A DNA stretch of 64,000 nt from Myxococcota bacterium (GTDB taxonomy: Bacteria; Myxococcota_C; UBA6777), in the NCBI GenBank assembly GCA_023150835.1, contig JAKLKB010000035.1, positions 6,830 to 70,829 on the forward strand, given 5' to 3'. The position numbers and the translations under genes were made by a program. This document shows, one piece after another, positions 1 through 8,262 of the stretch (the first letter of the stretch is position 1; each line of letters starts with the position of its first letter). Under the pieces are notes generated by a model. That model saw only the letters and a list, made by a program, of their open reading frames with translations, was not told the DNA's origin and ran no database searches.

Positions 1-618
1 GGTGGTTTTGCCGGACCCAGAGGTCCCAGCGAAGAGGTGGGCTTGCCCATCGCGAACGAGGCCCGAAGCATGGAGCAAGGCACCGCCAGAAGCGAGGAGT
101 TGGCGGTGGAGTAAGAATTTCCAGAAGGTTTGCACGACAGCACGAGCGGACTTGGGTAAAGGAGAGATCAAGCGCGCAGGGCCGAATTGTGGGACAAGAG
201 CGGCAAAGCGGGTGTGCAAGACCCACAAGCCATCGGAGGATTCTTCGACGTGAAGCATGAGGGAGTGTTGGGCGCTGGGCTGGGGGGCGAGTTGTTTTTG
301 TTCGGCGGCTTTTTCGTAGAGAGGTGTCAATTGCTCGAAAAGGGCGAGGATAGAGTGTTCGTATTTTTCTGTAAGTCCGGCACTACCGATGAAGTGGATG
401 GCCATGTCTGCGGGTTGCGGTTGGGGAGGGGAGAGGAATTTGTGTTGGAAGATATCGTCGAAATGGGCGTAGATGGTGTCGGCGAGTTCTTGGGCATGGA
501 GGGAACAAGAGGTTCCAGCGACCTGTAGGCGCAAAAACTCGGGGGGGCAAGGGGGAGGTTGGAGCAAGATGCGTTTGGCATCTTCGATAAAGGGTTGGCA
601 GAGGAAGGTGGTGGGCAT
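1..618 (-). CDS. HPr-kinase-like P-loop protein, 5' part only
   Basis: The reading frame opens with ATG at 618 and runs 206 codons to the window edge without a stop, so only the N-terminal part is present. The last residues, AGTSGSGKTT, form a Walker A loop. It is preceded by the LLHASGLVRDGQAHLFAG stretch typical of HPr serine kinase/phosphatase-like (PEPCK-fold) proteins. In such families this loop binds the phosphate donor. The first 170 residues have no motif I recognise. Stand-alone relatives often occur beside nucleotidyltransferase-like or PqqD-like proteins, and one such nucleotidyltransferase-like gene lies at 33006, far away. The catalytic residues beyond the P-loop are outside the window, so activity cannot be judged. 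Confidence 0.75.
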   Translation of the reverse strand, partial: MPTTFLCQPFIEDAKRILLQPPPCPPEFLRLQVAGTSCSLHAQELADTIYAHFDDIFQHKFLSPPQPQPADMAIHFIGSAGLTEKYEHSILALFEQLTPLYEKAAEQKQLAPQPSAQHSLMLHVEESSDGLWVLHTRFAALVPQFGPARLISPLPKSARAVVQTFWKFLLHRQLLASGGALLHASGLVRDGQAHLFAGTSGSGKTT

Positions 619-800
619 GAGGTTCTCGTTGTGTGGGGTTATAAGGAGCAGTCCACGGAAAGCACGGAAAAGTGAAAGAGGTCAAAGGCCATCAGAGAGC
701 GAAAACAAGTCGCACCTTGGGAAGGGCTTGCGCAAGCGCTATACCGCGCCACGCGAGAAATCGTACAGGAAAGAGAGATGAGGGGGGGGCTGTTGTGTCG

Positions 801-1742
801 TCAAGAGGCGGTCGTTTGGGAGAGGATCGCTTGGAGTGGGTTGGCGACATACGGTTGAGAGCAAAAGGAGAGTCCACATTTGGCGAAGTGGTGGGCGTTT
901 TCGGGTTCTTTGCGTCCGAGGCAAGCGCGGGCGAGGGAGAGGTAAAGTTCGGCGAAAAAGGGGTATTGGTGTTCGTCTTGTTGGCTGTAGGTGAGGGCGG
1001 CAAAGAAGGCGCTGGCTTTTCGGGAGATGCGGCGGTGGAGGGGGAGGTCTTTGCGGCCAGCTTCGGAGATACGGGCGCTTTCGATGAGCGCATCGAGATT
1101 TTCTTGGAGGAGAGTGCTGGCGCGTCGGTATTCGTTGCGAGCGAGGGCGATCTCGCCACGTATGGCGTCGAGGATGTAGCGGTGGGGGGGGCCGCTGGTG
1201 ATCTCTTCGGCTTCGCTGAGGGCGAGGTCGGCTTGACGTAGGGCGTCTTGGTTGGAGAAGCAAAGGGCGAACAGGCGGGCTTTTTGAGCGAGAAGCCCAG
1301 CACGAAGTAGCGAGGGTGGGACGTGTTCGAGGGCTTCATCGAGGATCTCACGGGCGCGTTGGGGATAGCCGAGGCGGCGTTCGAGATCGGCTTCCATACC
1401 CCAAACAAAAGCGGCTTCCATGCCGGTATCACGGGATTTTTGGAGCAGGCTTCGTGCAAGGGTTTCATCGGCTTCTTCGATGGCGAGTTCGGTTTGCATT
1501 CGCAGATACGCTTCATAAGGAAGCAACAGCCGCCAAAACAGCAGGTGTCTTCGAGCGGATCGAAAACGGCCTTGGCTGCGCAGTTTTCCGATATGCCGAT
1601 AATGCGCAAACACGGCCATGACCATCGGGAAAAGCAGCAAGATCCCGAGCAAAAGGCCATCAATCGGCAGCCGCAGACCATAAGAGAGAAAGACGATCCC
1701 CAAAAAAGGGAACAAGATAAACAAGAGTACACGAAAGAACAT
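801..1742 (-). CDS. membrane-anchored TPR-like protein
   Basis: A 313-residue protein with two hydrophobic segments at about residues 3-22 and 27-46. A long helical region follows, rich in the A/L/Y spacing of tetratricopeptide-like repeats, for example around LGYPQRAREILDEALEHVP and FAELYLSLARACLGRKEPEN. It is probably anchored in the inner membrane with a solenoid domain for protein contacts. The start at 1742 is preferred over longer options because AGGAAG lies six bases upstream and the hydrophobic segment begins there. It sits between the HPr-kinase-like gene and the oxidase/SDR pair, all on the minus strand but separated by repeat-bearing spacers. No enzymatic motif is visible. Function unknown. 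Confidence 0.7.
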   Translation of the reverse strand: MFFRVLLFILFPFLGIVFLSYGLRLPIDGLLLGILLLFPMVMAVFAHYRHIGKLRSQGRFRSARRHLLFWRLLLPYEAYLRMQTELAIEEADETLARSLLQKSRDTGMEAAFVWGMEADLERRLGYPQRAREILDEALEHVPPSLLRAGLLAQKARLFALCFSNQDALRQADLALSEAEEITSGPPHRYILDAIRGEIALARNEYRRASTLLQENLDALIESARISEAGRKDLPLHRRISRKASAFFAALTYSQQDEHQYPFFAELYLSLARACLGRKEPENAHHFAKCGLSFCSQPYVANPLQAILSQTTAS

Positions 1743-1767
1743 GCGATCTTCCTTGTGTGGGGTTTGA

Positions 1768-1972
1768 TGGCAAGCGGTCCCGTTGTTGGGCCACAGGGGG
1801 CTTCGGACGACGAAAACGAGAAAGATGCGACTGTAAAATGGCAAGCGGTCCTGTTGTTGGGCAGCCACAGGGGGCTGCCCCTACATCGGTCGCTCACACA
1901 ACGACGTTGTTTTTGTGAGTGGGATGGTTGCGGGGCTGTCCCTACGTAGGTCGCTCGCACGATGGGCGGATG
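1768..1972. repeat. dispersed hairpin repeat family A, compound copy
   Basis: The core at about 1860-1881 is a perfect 8-bp stem, GGGCAGCC paired with GGCTGCCC, followed by a CTAC...CGCTCACACAACG tail shared with the other family A copies. Two weaker partial copies flank it, at about 1776-1806 (a GGCAAGCGGTCC-type segment duplicated from the main copy) and 1931-1970 (GGGGCTGTCCCTACG). It lies between the DprE1-like gene and the TPR-like gene. Confidence 0.75.
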
Positions 1973-1977
1973 TTGTC

Positions 1978-3992
1978 TTATTCTTTTAACAGGCCGATGC
2001 GGTCGGCCAGATCGTTGGTGAGGATGCCCGCTGGATCGAGTTGGCTTTTGAGAGAGCGCAACTGTCGTAGGCGATCCGCAGGAAAAGAGCGTTTGAATTG
2101 GTTTTCTGTCAAGAGGCCGTCTTTGGCGAAATAAAATCGCCCGCCGTGTTGGAGGACGACTTCGGTCATCTCGTGGGCGAGTCGATGGAGTCGGCGTTGG
2201 TTGCGTTCGCGGACGGGGTAGTCGAGCGCAAAGCTGTATCCGTCCACGTTGTAGGACATCAAGAAAGGATCGGGGAGGTGTTTTTTGAGGACGGCCAAAA
2301 AAGGCGGGATTCCCGCTTTTTGTGACAAAAGGATCTGTTGCTCGAAGACTTGTCGTGCGGCAGCTTTGGGGACAAAGGTTTGGTATTGGATCAGGCCGCC
2401 CGGTTGGTAACTTTTTTGCCATCCCGGGACGTAATCCAGCAAGAAGTTGAATCCAGCGTGGCTTTGTCGGTACGGTGGGCGCGAGGCTTCGCGGCGGTCT
2501 GCGTAAAACTTGGCGGTGTTGACCAACCGCATCCCGGGCCGATGCAAGAACATCCACAGCCCCATCCACAGCATCGATTTGGGGACAACGCCGAGGAACA
2601 CTTCGGGGAGTTCTTGGTAAGAGAGTTTGAGCGTGTGGTGAGGGCGCTTGTCTTCGCCTTCTTGGAGGTTGCGTGCGACGTGCAAGGTTCCTCGCCCCAA
2701 CTGAAAGCCGGGCGCAAGCGCATCGACCCAGCCCACAAGGTAATCTTGATCGAGGTGTGCTTCCATCACGTCGATCATCTCTTGGATCGAGCGTGTCGAA
2801 AAGGTTTCGACCAAGACTTCGCCGCTGTAGACGCGCTTCATTTGCAATCGAATCCGCGTGATCACCCCCAATACTCCGCCTGATCCGATCACTCCATAAA
2901 AGACCTCGCGGTGTTGACTCGGCGAACACGTCAACAAGCGCCCATCCCCCGTCAAGACATCGATCTCCAAAACATGATCGCCGAGCGTCCCGTATTTGAA
3001 GCTGTTCTTTCCGTGTATATTGACGCCCAATCCCCCCCCAAGTGAGGTGCGCATCGTTCCGCTGACCACAGGCGGCCACCAACCATCTTCGAGCGTGTAG
3101 TGCCACAGATCCACAATGCGCACCCCCGGCTCAACATCGATCACTCCGTTGCTCGGATCCCACGCCAAGACCCGTCGCATCCGCGTCAAATCCAACAACA
3201 CACGATCTTGGCCGATACTGGCGTCTCCATAACTTTGTCCGCTTCCGCGCAACGTGATCTTGACCCCTTCTTCGTGGGCTCGCTCAAGGATCCTCTGCGC
3301 TTGCTCCACAGTCGTTGGGCGCGTCGCATACATATCCGCACCATGCGACATCCCCCATCCGCGCACCCGCTCCATCCGCGATGACAACACCAAACCACCG
3401 CTCAATAATGCTTGCTGCATCTCCCCTCCTTCCTCTGGACTCTGCATCTCCCCTCCTTCCTCTGGACTCTGCATCTCCCCTCCTTCCTCTGAACTCTGCA
3501 TCTCCCCTTCTTCCGCTGAACTCTGCATCTGCGCAATTTTCGTCTCTTCGTCTGGCTCGTTTGCCTCCGTATGCTCGGAGTGTGTTGTGGGTTCTTTTGG
3601 GGCGGTGGGTTGCGAAACGGGAGATTCCTGCGGGTCGTCGTACGAAGTGTGAAACTCGCGCTGGTCGTTTTCCGTGTTTTCCGTGTTTTCCGTGTTTTCC
3701 GTGTTTTCCGTGTTTTCCGTGTTTTCCGTGTTTTCCGTGTTTTCCGTGTTTTCCGTGTTTTCCGTGTTTTCCGTGTTTTCCGTGTTTTCCGTGTTTTCCC
3801 CGTGTTTTCCGTGTTTTCCGTGTTTTCCGTGTTTTCCGTGGGCTCTTTTGAGGCGGGATGGATGGGGGCGGAGTGGTTGAGTTGGCGGAGTTGGGCGTCG
3901 ACTTCTTCGACGGCGCGGGCGAGAAGTTCTTCTTGTGTTTTTTGGGATGGTGGGTTTTTGGGGGGTGATTTTTTCTTTCGAGAAGCAGCCAT
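1978..3992 (-). CDS. DprE1-like FAD-dependent oxidase, frame broken in 9-bp repeat
   Basis: The catalytic part (about 480 residues, 1978-3420) is a VAO-type FAD-linked oxidase. [13 protein letters not shown] is the FAD_binding_4 loop, and [17 protein letters not shown] with VLTGDGRLL closely match DprE1, the decaprenylphosphoryl-ribose oxidase. The natural start seems to be ATG 3992 (MAASRKKK) with AAGGAT eight bases upstream, 45 bases after the SDR gene. That frame enters an (ENT)n array and is lost at an 11-bp unit with two extra C at 3798-3801. Removing two bases restores exactly the frame of the oxidase. Between array and oxidase lie four 27-bp repeats (QSPEEGGEM). A start inside the repeats or at MQQALL (3420) could still give the core enzyme. 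Substrate is inferred only from the family. Confidence 0.75.
3416..3523 (-). repeat. 4 x 27-bp tandem repeat inside oxidase gene
   Basis: Four units at 3416, 3443, 3470 and 3497. The first two are identical and the fourth has several changes. In the oxidase frame each encodes nine acidic residues of the type MQSPEEGGE, forming a linker before the FAD domain. Confidence 0.9.
3667..3839 (-). repeat. 9-bp minisatellite, 19 units, one unit out of phase
   Basis: Fourteen perfect GTTTTCCGT units (plus strand) run from 3667. One 11-base unit, GTTTTCCCCGT, follows at 3793-3803, then four more perfect units to 3839. On the minus strand the array encodes ENT in the oxidase frame. A 9-bp unit change keeps the frame, but the two extra C do not. 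Confidence 0.95.
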
Positions 3993-4037
3993 GAGGTGAT
4001 CCTTTTGGGCGAGAGGCGAAGGTGTCGAGGGGGTGGG

Positions 4038-4808
4038 TTAGAAGGACATCTTGCGAAACAGGAAGCTGGGGATTTGGCGGATGATCCACATGATCGGTCG
4101 CCAGATGCCGGGGACGTAGACGATGTTTCGGCGAGCGTGGATGGATTTGGCGATGCGCATGGCGGCTTGGTGAGGTTCGAGGATAAAGGGTTGGTTTTTG
4201 AGGTGAGCGGTCATGGGAGTACGGACGGGGCCGGGTTTAACGGTGAGGACGTGGACATCGTGAGGGGCGAGTCGATTGCGGAGGGATTCGAGGTAGGTGT
4301 CAAGAGCGGCCTTGGAAGCGGCGTATACGGTGTTTCCGCGTCGTCCACGATCACCTGCGACCGAGCCGATACCGACGATGGTTCCGCGTTTGGTTTGGGA
4401 AAAGCGTTTGGCGGCTTCGTTGAGCCAAGCGATGGCTCCAAGGAGATTGATCTCGATGATCGATTGATCTTTGGTGAAGTCGAATTCATCGGGTGCGAGG
4501 GTGGGCATGATACCAGCGGCGTAGACGACGAGTTCAAGGCCGGGGGCTTGTTGGGAGATTTGTTGGAAGAGAGCGGGGATCTCGGCGTAGTGGGTGGTGT
4601 CGTGTGGGAAAGGAAAAGCGATGGGATCGGTGTGGCCTTGGTTGATCTCGGCAGCGAGTTTGCGCAACAGCTCGATGCGACGGGCGACGAGAGCGACGGC
4701 GTAGCCTTCTTTGGCGAGGTGACGGGCCAAGGCTTCTCCGATCCCTGAGGAAGCTCCGACAATCAACGCGACGGGGCGAGCAGCGCGCAACAGTGTTCCA
4801 CTTGTCAT
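4038..4808 (-). CDS. short-chain dehydrogenase, DprE2-like
   Basis: A 256-residue SDR. The Rossmann loop IVGASSGIGEALARHLA lies near residue 15, and NLLGA and a Ser/Tyr/Lys triad follow (GIGSVAGDRG then YAASKAAL). The C-terminal GIWRPIMWIIRQIPSFLF resembles DprE2, the partner that reduces the 2-keto lipid-linked sugar made by DprE1. Start 4808 has GGAG about seven bases upstream. A longer frame to 4919 is less likely, because its extra residues do not look like SDR sequence. The DprE1-like oxidase follows 45 bases downstream on the same strand, so an operon making an epimerised lipid-linked sugar is the simplest reading. The substrate is inferred, not seen. Confidence 0.85.
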   Translation of the reverse strand: MTSGTLLRAARPVALIVGASSGIGEALARHLAKEGYAVALVARRIELLRKLAAEINQGHTDPIAFPFPHDTTHYAEIPALFQQISQQAPGLELVVYAAGIMPTLAPDEFDFTKDQSIIEINLLGAIAWLNEAAKRFSQTKRGTIVGIGSVAGDRGRRGNTVYAASKAALDTYLESLRNRLAPHDVHVLTVKPGPVRTPMTAHLKNQPFILEPHQAAMRIAKSIHARRNIVYVPGIWRPIMWIIRQIPSFLFRKMSF

Positions 4809-5038
4809 CCGAATCTCCGATACGTAGGGGTTGATCAGGGTGATCCTTTGATCAAAAGGCATTGCTTTAACACAAACCGCACAAACAAGGGAGGGGCTTT
4901 TTCTTTGCTTGCTACGCAAGTCTTTTCATCTTGACGGCGGTGGTTGATTTTTCTATCATCGCCAGACACGCACCAAGAGTTGAAGCGTTTCGGATATTTG
5001 TTGATACGAGGGGTCTTCCCAAAACAAAGGAGGGTACG

Positions 5039-5875
5039 ATGTTGCTTCGTTGGTTGGGTGGTTTGGTGATCGTGATCGGGTTGCTTTTGGGGGGTGGAAG
5101 GGTTGCGCACGCGCAAGAGGATTGCGGGATCACGGGGTACACACAACAGGCTTGCCATGCGGAGTTTGTGCCGACGCGTCAGATGTTGGGTGGGGGAGTG
5201 CAGCAGTTGGTGTATCGCTCGAATGATGGGGCGATGGCGATTTATCGGGCGATTCCGCACAGTATGGTGGCCAATTATGCCGATCCGTTCAAGACATTGA
5301 TCGATCAGGCGCGGGATACGTTTATGAAAGATTGGCAATCCACGCCGAGAGAGATGTGGGTGAAAACAGTCGAGGGGATCGACTCTTTTGTGATGGCGTT
5401 CCCGGGGCAGCGTTTTGTTGCGGTGACACCTGTTCGTGCGGGATTTTTGATCGGGGCCTTTCAGATCCCGAGCCAAACAAGCCCGCTGTTTGTGTACCTC
5501 AAGCAAGAAAGACTGGCTCCGCGTGCGAATCCCCCGCAAATCAGCCATATCAGGCCGCGTTATCCGATGCAAGCCTCAGGTGGTTCTCAAGATTCGGGGA
5601 GTACGCAAGTCCCGGAAACGGGGGCTTTGTGGCGTTGCGATTCACAAGGGACGTACAAGATCTGCGAGAGAAGCAGCGGCTCGGCATGGGAGCGGAATTG
5701 TCGGAGTCGGACTTCGTCGGCTGTGGGTTTTGGGGCGTCTCGTTTGATGGCGCAGACCAAGGCGAATGGCAGTTGTTCGCATCACATGACGAAGATGATC
5801 TTAATTTCGAATATCGGTGGTGGGGGCTATCGGGTGTCGGGGTGCCGTGCGATCTCTTGTCGGCGCGTGCGCTAA
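5039..5875 (+). CDS. secreted protein of unknown function
   Basis: A 278-residue protein starting at ATG 5039 behind a strong AAGGAGG. It has a clear signal peptide: a hydrophobic core at about residues 5-20, and AHAQ cleaved before EDCG. The mature part has Cys pairs at its N-terminus (DCGITGYTQQACH) and several Cys in a Ser/Gly-rich C-terminus (WRCDSQGTYKICERSSG...), so disulfides in the periplasm are likely. No family recognised. It converges on the ABC ATPase gene, whose stop lies 16 bases past its own. An N-terminal extension to 4931 lacks a ribosome site and would hide the signal peptide. Confidence 0.7.
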   Translation: MLLRWLGGLVIVIGLLLGGGRVAHAQEDCGITGYTQQACHAEFVPTRQMLGGGVQQLVYRSNDGAMAIYRAIPHSMVANYADPFKTLIDQARDTFMKDWQSTPREMWVKTVEGIDSFVMAFPGQRFVAVTPVRAGFLIGAFQIPSQTSPLFVYLKQERLAPRANPPQISHIRPRYPMQASGGSQDSGSTQVPETGALWRCDSQGTYKICERSSGSAWERNCRSRTSSAVGFGASRLMAQTKANGSCSHHMTKMILISNIGGGGYRVSGCRAISCRRVR

Positions 5876-5891
5876 GGTCGGTGTGGGGGGG

Positions 5892-6941
5892 TTAGCGGAT
5901 GCGGGTATCTTCGACGACGCGGCCATCGACGAGGCGGATCAAGCGGTCTGCGCGTTCGGCAAAGTAAGTGTCGTGAGTGACCATAAGGAAGGCTTTTTGG
6001 GTGGTGAGGTTTAATTCGCGCATCAAGTTGAAGACGATCTCACCGCTCTTGCTGTCAAGGTTTCCCGTCGGTTCGTCGGCGAGAACCAAGACAGGATCGT
6101 TGGCGAGAGCGCGCAAGATCGCGACGCGCTGTTGTTGCCCGCCCGAAAGCTGGCTTGGTCGGTGAGAGATGCGTTCTTTGAGGCCGATCAATCCGAGTAG
6201 TTCGGTCATGCGGTGTCGGTTGGCCTCTTCAAAAGAGCGGCCACGCAAACGGCAGGGGATCAGGACGTTTTCGAGGACGTTGTATTCGGGGAGGAGGTAG
6301 TGAAATTGGAAGATAAAGCCGAGAAAGTCGCGGCGCATGATGGCGCGTTCATCTTCGGAGAGCGAGGCGGCATCTTTGCCACCCAAGAACACTTCGCCCG
6401 AAGTGGGGGTATCCAAGAGGCCCATGAGGTTGAGCAGGGTGGTTTTGCCAGAGCCCGAAGCACCGACGATAGCGACGAATTCACCCGGCATGACGCGCAG
6501 ATTGATATCAAAAAGAACTTGGGTGGTGACTTCGCCAAAAAAGCTCTTGTTGATGCCGCGCAGTTCGAGGACAGGCTGGTTGGGATCGAGGCGGTTGCTG
6601 GTTTCTTGCCAGAGGGTGGCGAGCTTTTTTTTGACGGCTTCCATGCTCTGATCGCCGTTTGAGACAAAGGGGCTTAAAGAAGCCTTGGCATCGGGGGATT
6701 CGATCGGTTTGCGTGTCCAAAATTGTGGTTTATGGAAAGCCAGTGCATCGGCTTGGATCTCTGGGGTGGAGGGCGGAGTGGCGTCTTTGGGATCGGGGAT
6801 CTCGACCTGTTCGAGGAGATCTTCGAGTGAGTCGGCGAGAACGGGGGCAGAAGATGGTGTTGCGGATGAATCGGAGTTCGATCGATTGTTTTTGTCGGAT
6901 GGTCGGGAGTTTTTGGATGGTTTGGATTTGATCTTGCTCAT
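5892..6941 (-). CDS. ABC exporter ATPase (LolD/MacB/DevA type)
   Basis: A 349-residue ATPase with Walker A GASGSGKTT at about residues 160-168, an LSGGQQQRVAILRAL signature and Walker B VLVLADEPTGNLDS. The NLDS after Walker B and the overall spacing are those of the MacB/LolD subgroup, which drives FtsX-type permeases. It carries an unusual polar N-terminal extension of about 120 residues (Ser/Pro/Asp-rich) before the nucleotide-binding domain. Its start is four bases past the permease stop and its GAGGAG site lies in the end of the permease gene, so the two are translationally linked. It is the last gene of the adaptor-permease-ATPase operon. Confidence 0.92.
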   Translation of the reverse strand: MSKIKSKPSKNSRPSDKNNRSNSDSSATPSSAPVLADSLEDLLEQVEIPDPKDATPPSTPEIQADALAFHKPQFWTRKPIESPDAKASLSPFVSNGDQSMEAVKKKLATLWQETSNRLDPNQPVLELRGINKSFFGEVTTQVLFDINLRVMPGEFVAIVGASGSGKTTLLNLMGLLDTPTSGEVFLGGKDAASLSEDERAIMRRDFLGFIFQFHYLLPEYNVLENVLIPCRLRGRSFEEANRHRMTELLGLIGLKERISHRPSQLSGGQQQRVAILRALANDPVLVLADEPTGNLDSKSGEIVFNLMRELNLTTQKAFLMVTHDTYFAERADRLIRLVDGRVVEDTRIR

Positions 6942-6945
6942 GGTT

Positions 6946-8202
6946 TTAGGCTCCTCGGATCACTTCGATGGGGTTGACACGCGAGGCTCGCCAAGCGGGG
7001 TACAAGGCCGCAAGGAGTCCCACCACCATCGCGATCAAGAAAGCGGTGAGGATGACGCTGGGTTTGACTTCGACAGAAAAGACACTGACCAAGCGCCCCA
7101 AGGTATCGCGGCGTTTAAAGGAAGTGAGGTAGTTTGCGAGGCCCATGCCGACGGCAGTTCCCATACAAGCGCCCAAGAAAGAGATGATCACGCCTTGAAG
7201 AGTGAAGACGCCGATGATCTGGGCGCGGGTGGCTCCCATGGCTTTGAGGATGCCGAGTTCGCGCATCTTGCTGACAACAGACATGATCAAGATGCTGGCG
7301 ATCCCCAGTCCTGCGGCGATGGTGGTCAATAGCAGGATGATGTTGGTGGTGACGTTTTGCGACTGCATGGCGGTTAAGAAGTTTTCGTTGTCTTCCATCC
7401 AAGAACGTACCTCGAAAGGCACACGCTGTCGCAGACGGACGGCCAGTCGTTTGGCATGGTAGATCTCGCCGATCTTGATGTAAAAGGCGGATATCGCGGT
7501 GGATAGGCCAAATAGCGATTGTGCATCGCGCAGCGGGATGTAGGCGGAGCTACGGTCGCGCATACGTGCGCCTGTGGCAAAGACCCCCGCTACGGTGAAT
7601 GTGACGCTTTCGGAGTTGGCGTTGACAAGGCGGACTTTGTCGCCGATCTGTACGGAGAGATCATCCGCGACACCGATCCCGATCACGATCTGCCCTGTGT
7701 TGAGGCCAAAGAATTTCCCGCCGATCAGCTTGTCTTGGATCTGGATCACTTTGTCGTACTCTTCGGGGACAACGCCTGTGATGCTTACGGCGGTAGGAAG
7801 GGCACCACGAAACAAAATGGCCTGTTCAGAAACAACGGGAACAACCGCCCGAACCAACGGATCAAAGGAAGCAAAGCGTTGCTCCCATGTGTTCCAGTTT
7901 TCGAGTTTGCGGATCTGATTGGACATCCTGAAGCTTTTGCCGATGTAGAGGGTGGGTTCGCCCTTTTTTTGGAGGGCGGGGATCTGCCAAGCGGCTTGGG
8001 GGATGCGCTCTTCGGGCAGGATCGTGATGTGTGGCATGGACTCCGTGATGGTGGTGGTAATCCGCGATTGGATCCCTTCCATCATCGTACTCAAGCCGAT
8101 GATCAGGGTTACGCTGATCATGACGATCCCCATCGTCAGTAAAGTTTGACCGATATTATGGCGCAGGCTGCGCAGCGCCATCGACCAAGCAAATCGATTC
8201 AT
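6946..8202 (-). CDS. ABC permease, MacB/FtsX-like
   Basis: A 418-residue permease. An N-terminal transmembrane segment (about residues 17-40) is followed by a large periplasmic domain of about 220 residues. Three C-terminal transmembrane segments begin near NIILLLTTIAAGLGIASILI, with KAMGATRAQIIGVF in between, the FtsX-domain hallmark. The protein ends PAWRASRVNPIEVIRGA, typical of MacB/LolC permeases that contact the ATPase. It works with the ATPase downstream and the adaptor upstream (60-base spacer). The separate ATPase resembles DevBCA-type systems rather than fused MacB. The exported substrate is unknown. Confidence 0.92.
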   Translation of the reverse strand: MNRFAWSMALRSLRHNIGQTLLTMGIVMISVTLIIGLSTMMEGIQSRITTTITESMPHITILPEERIPQAAWQIPALQKKGEPTLYIGKSFRMSNQIRKLENWNTWEQRFASFDPLVRAVVPVVSEQAILFRGALPTAVSITGVVPEEYDKVIQIQDKLIGGKFFGLNTGQIVIGIGVADDLSVQIGDKVRLVNANSESVTFTVAGVFATGARMRDRSSAYIPLRDAQSLFGLSTAISAFYIKIGEIYHAKRLAVRLRQRVPFEVRSWMEDNENFLTAMQSQNVTTNIILLLTTIAAGLGIASILIMSVVSKMRELGILKAMGATRAQIIGVFTLQGVIISFLGACMGTAVGMGLANYLTSFKRRDTLGRLVSVFSVEVKPSVILTAFLIAMVVGLLAALYPAWRASRVNPIEVIRGA

Positions 8203-8262
8203 CGAAGCCCTCTCTTTTGTGCAAAGACATCGGTAGTTTCGGCGATATGGAGATAGGCTCGA

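Noticed and set aside
692-3106. Open frame of about 800 codons on the minus strand, out of phase with the TPR-like and oxidase genes
   Set aside because: Its product is Arg/Pro/Ser-rich with no motif, it spans two well-supported genes and their spacer, and it arises from the codon bias of the other frames.
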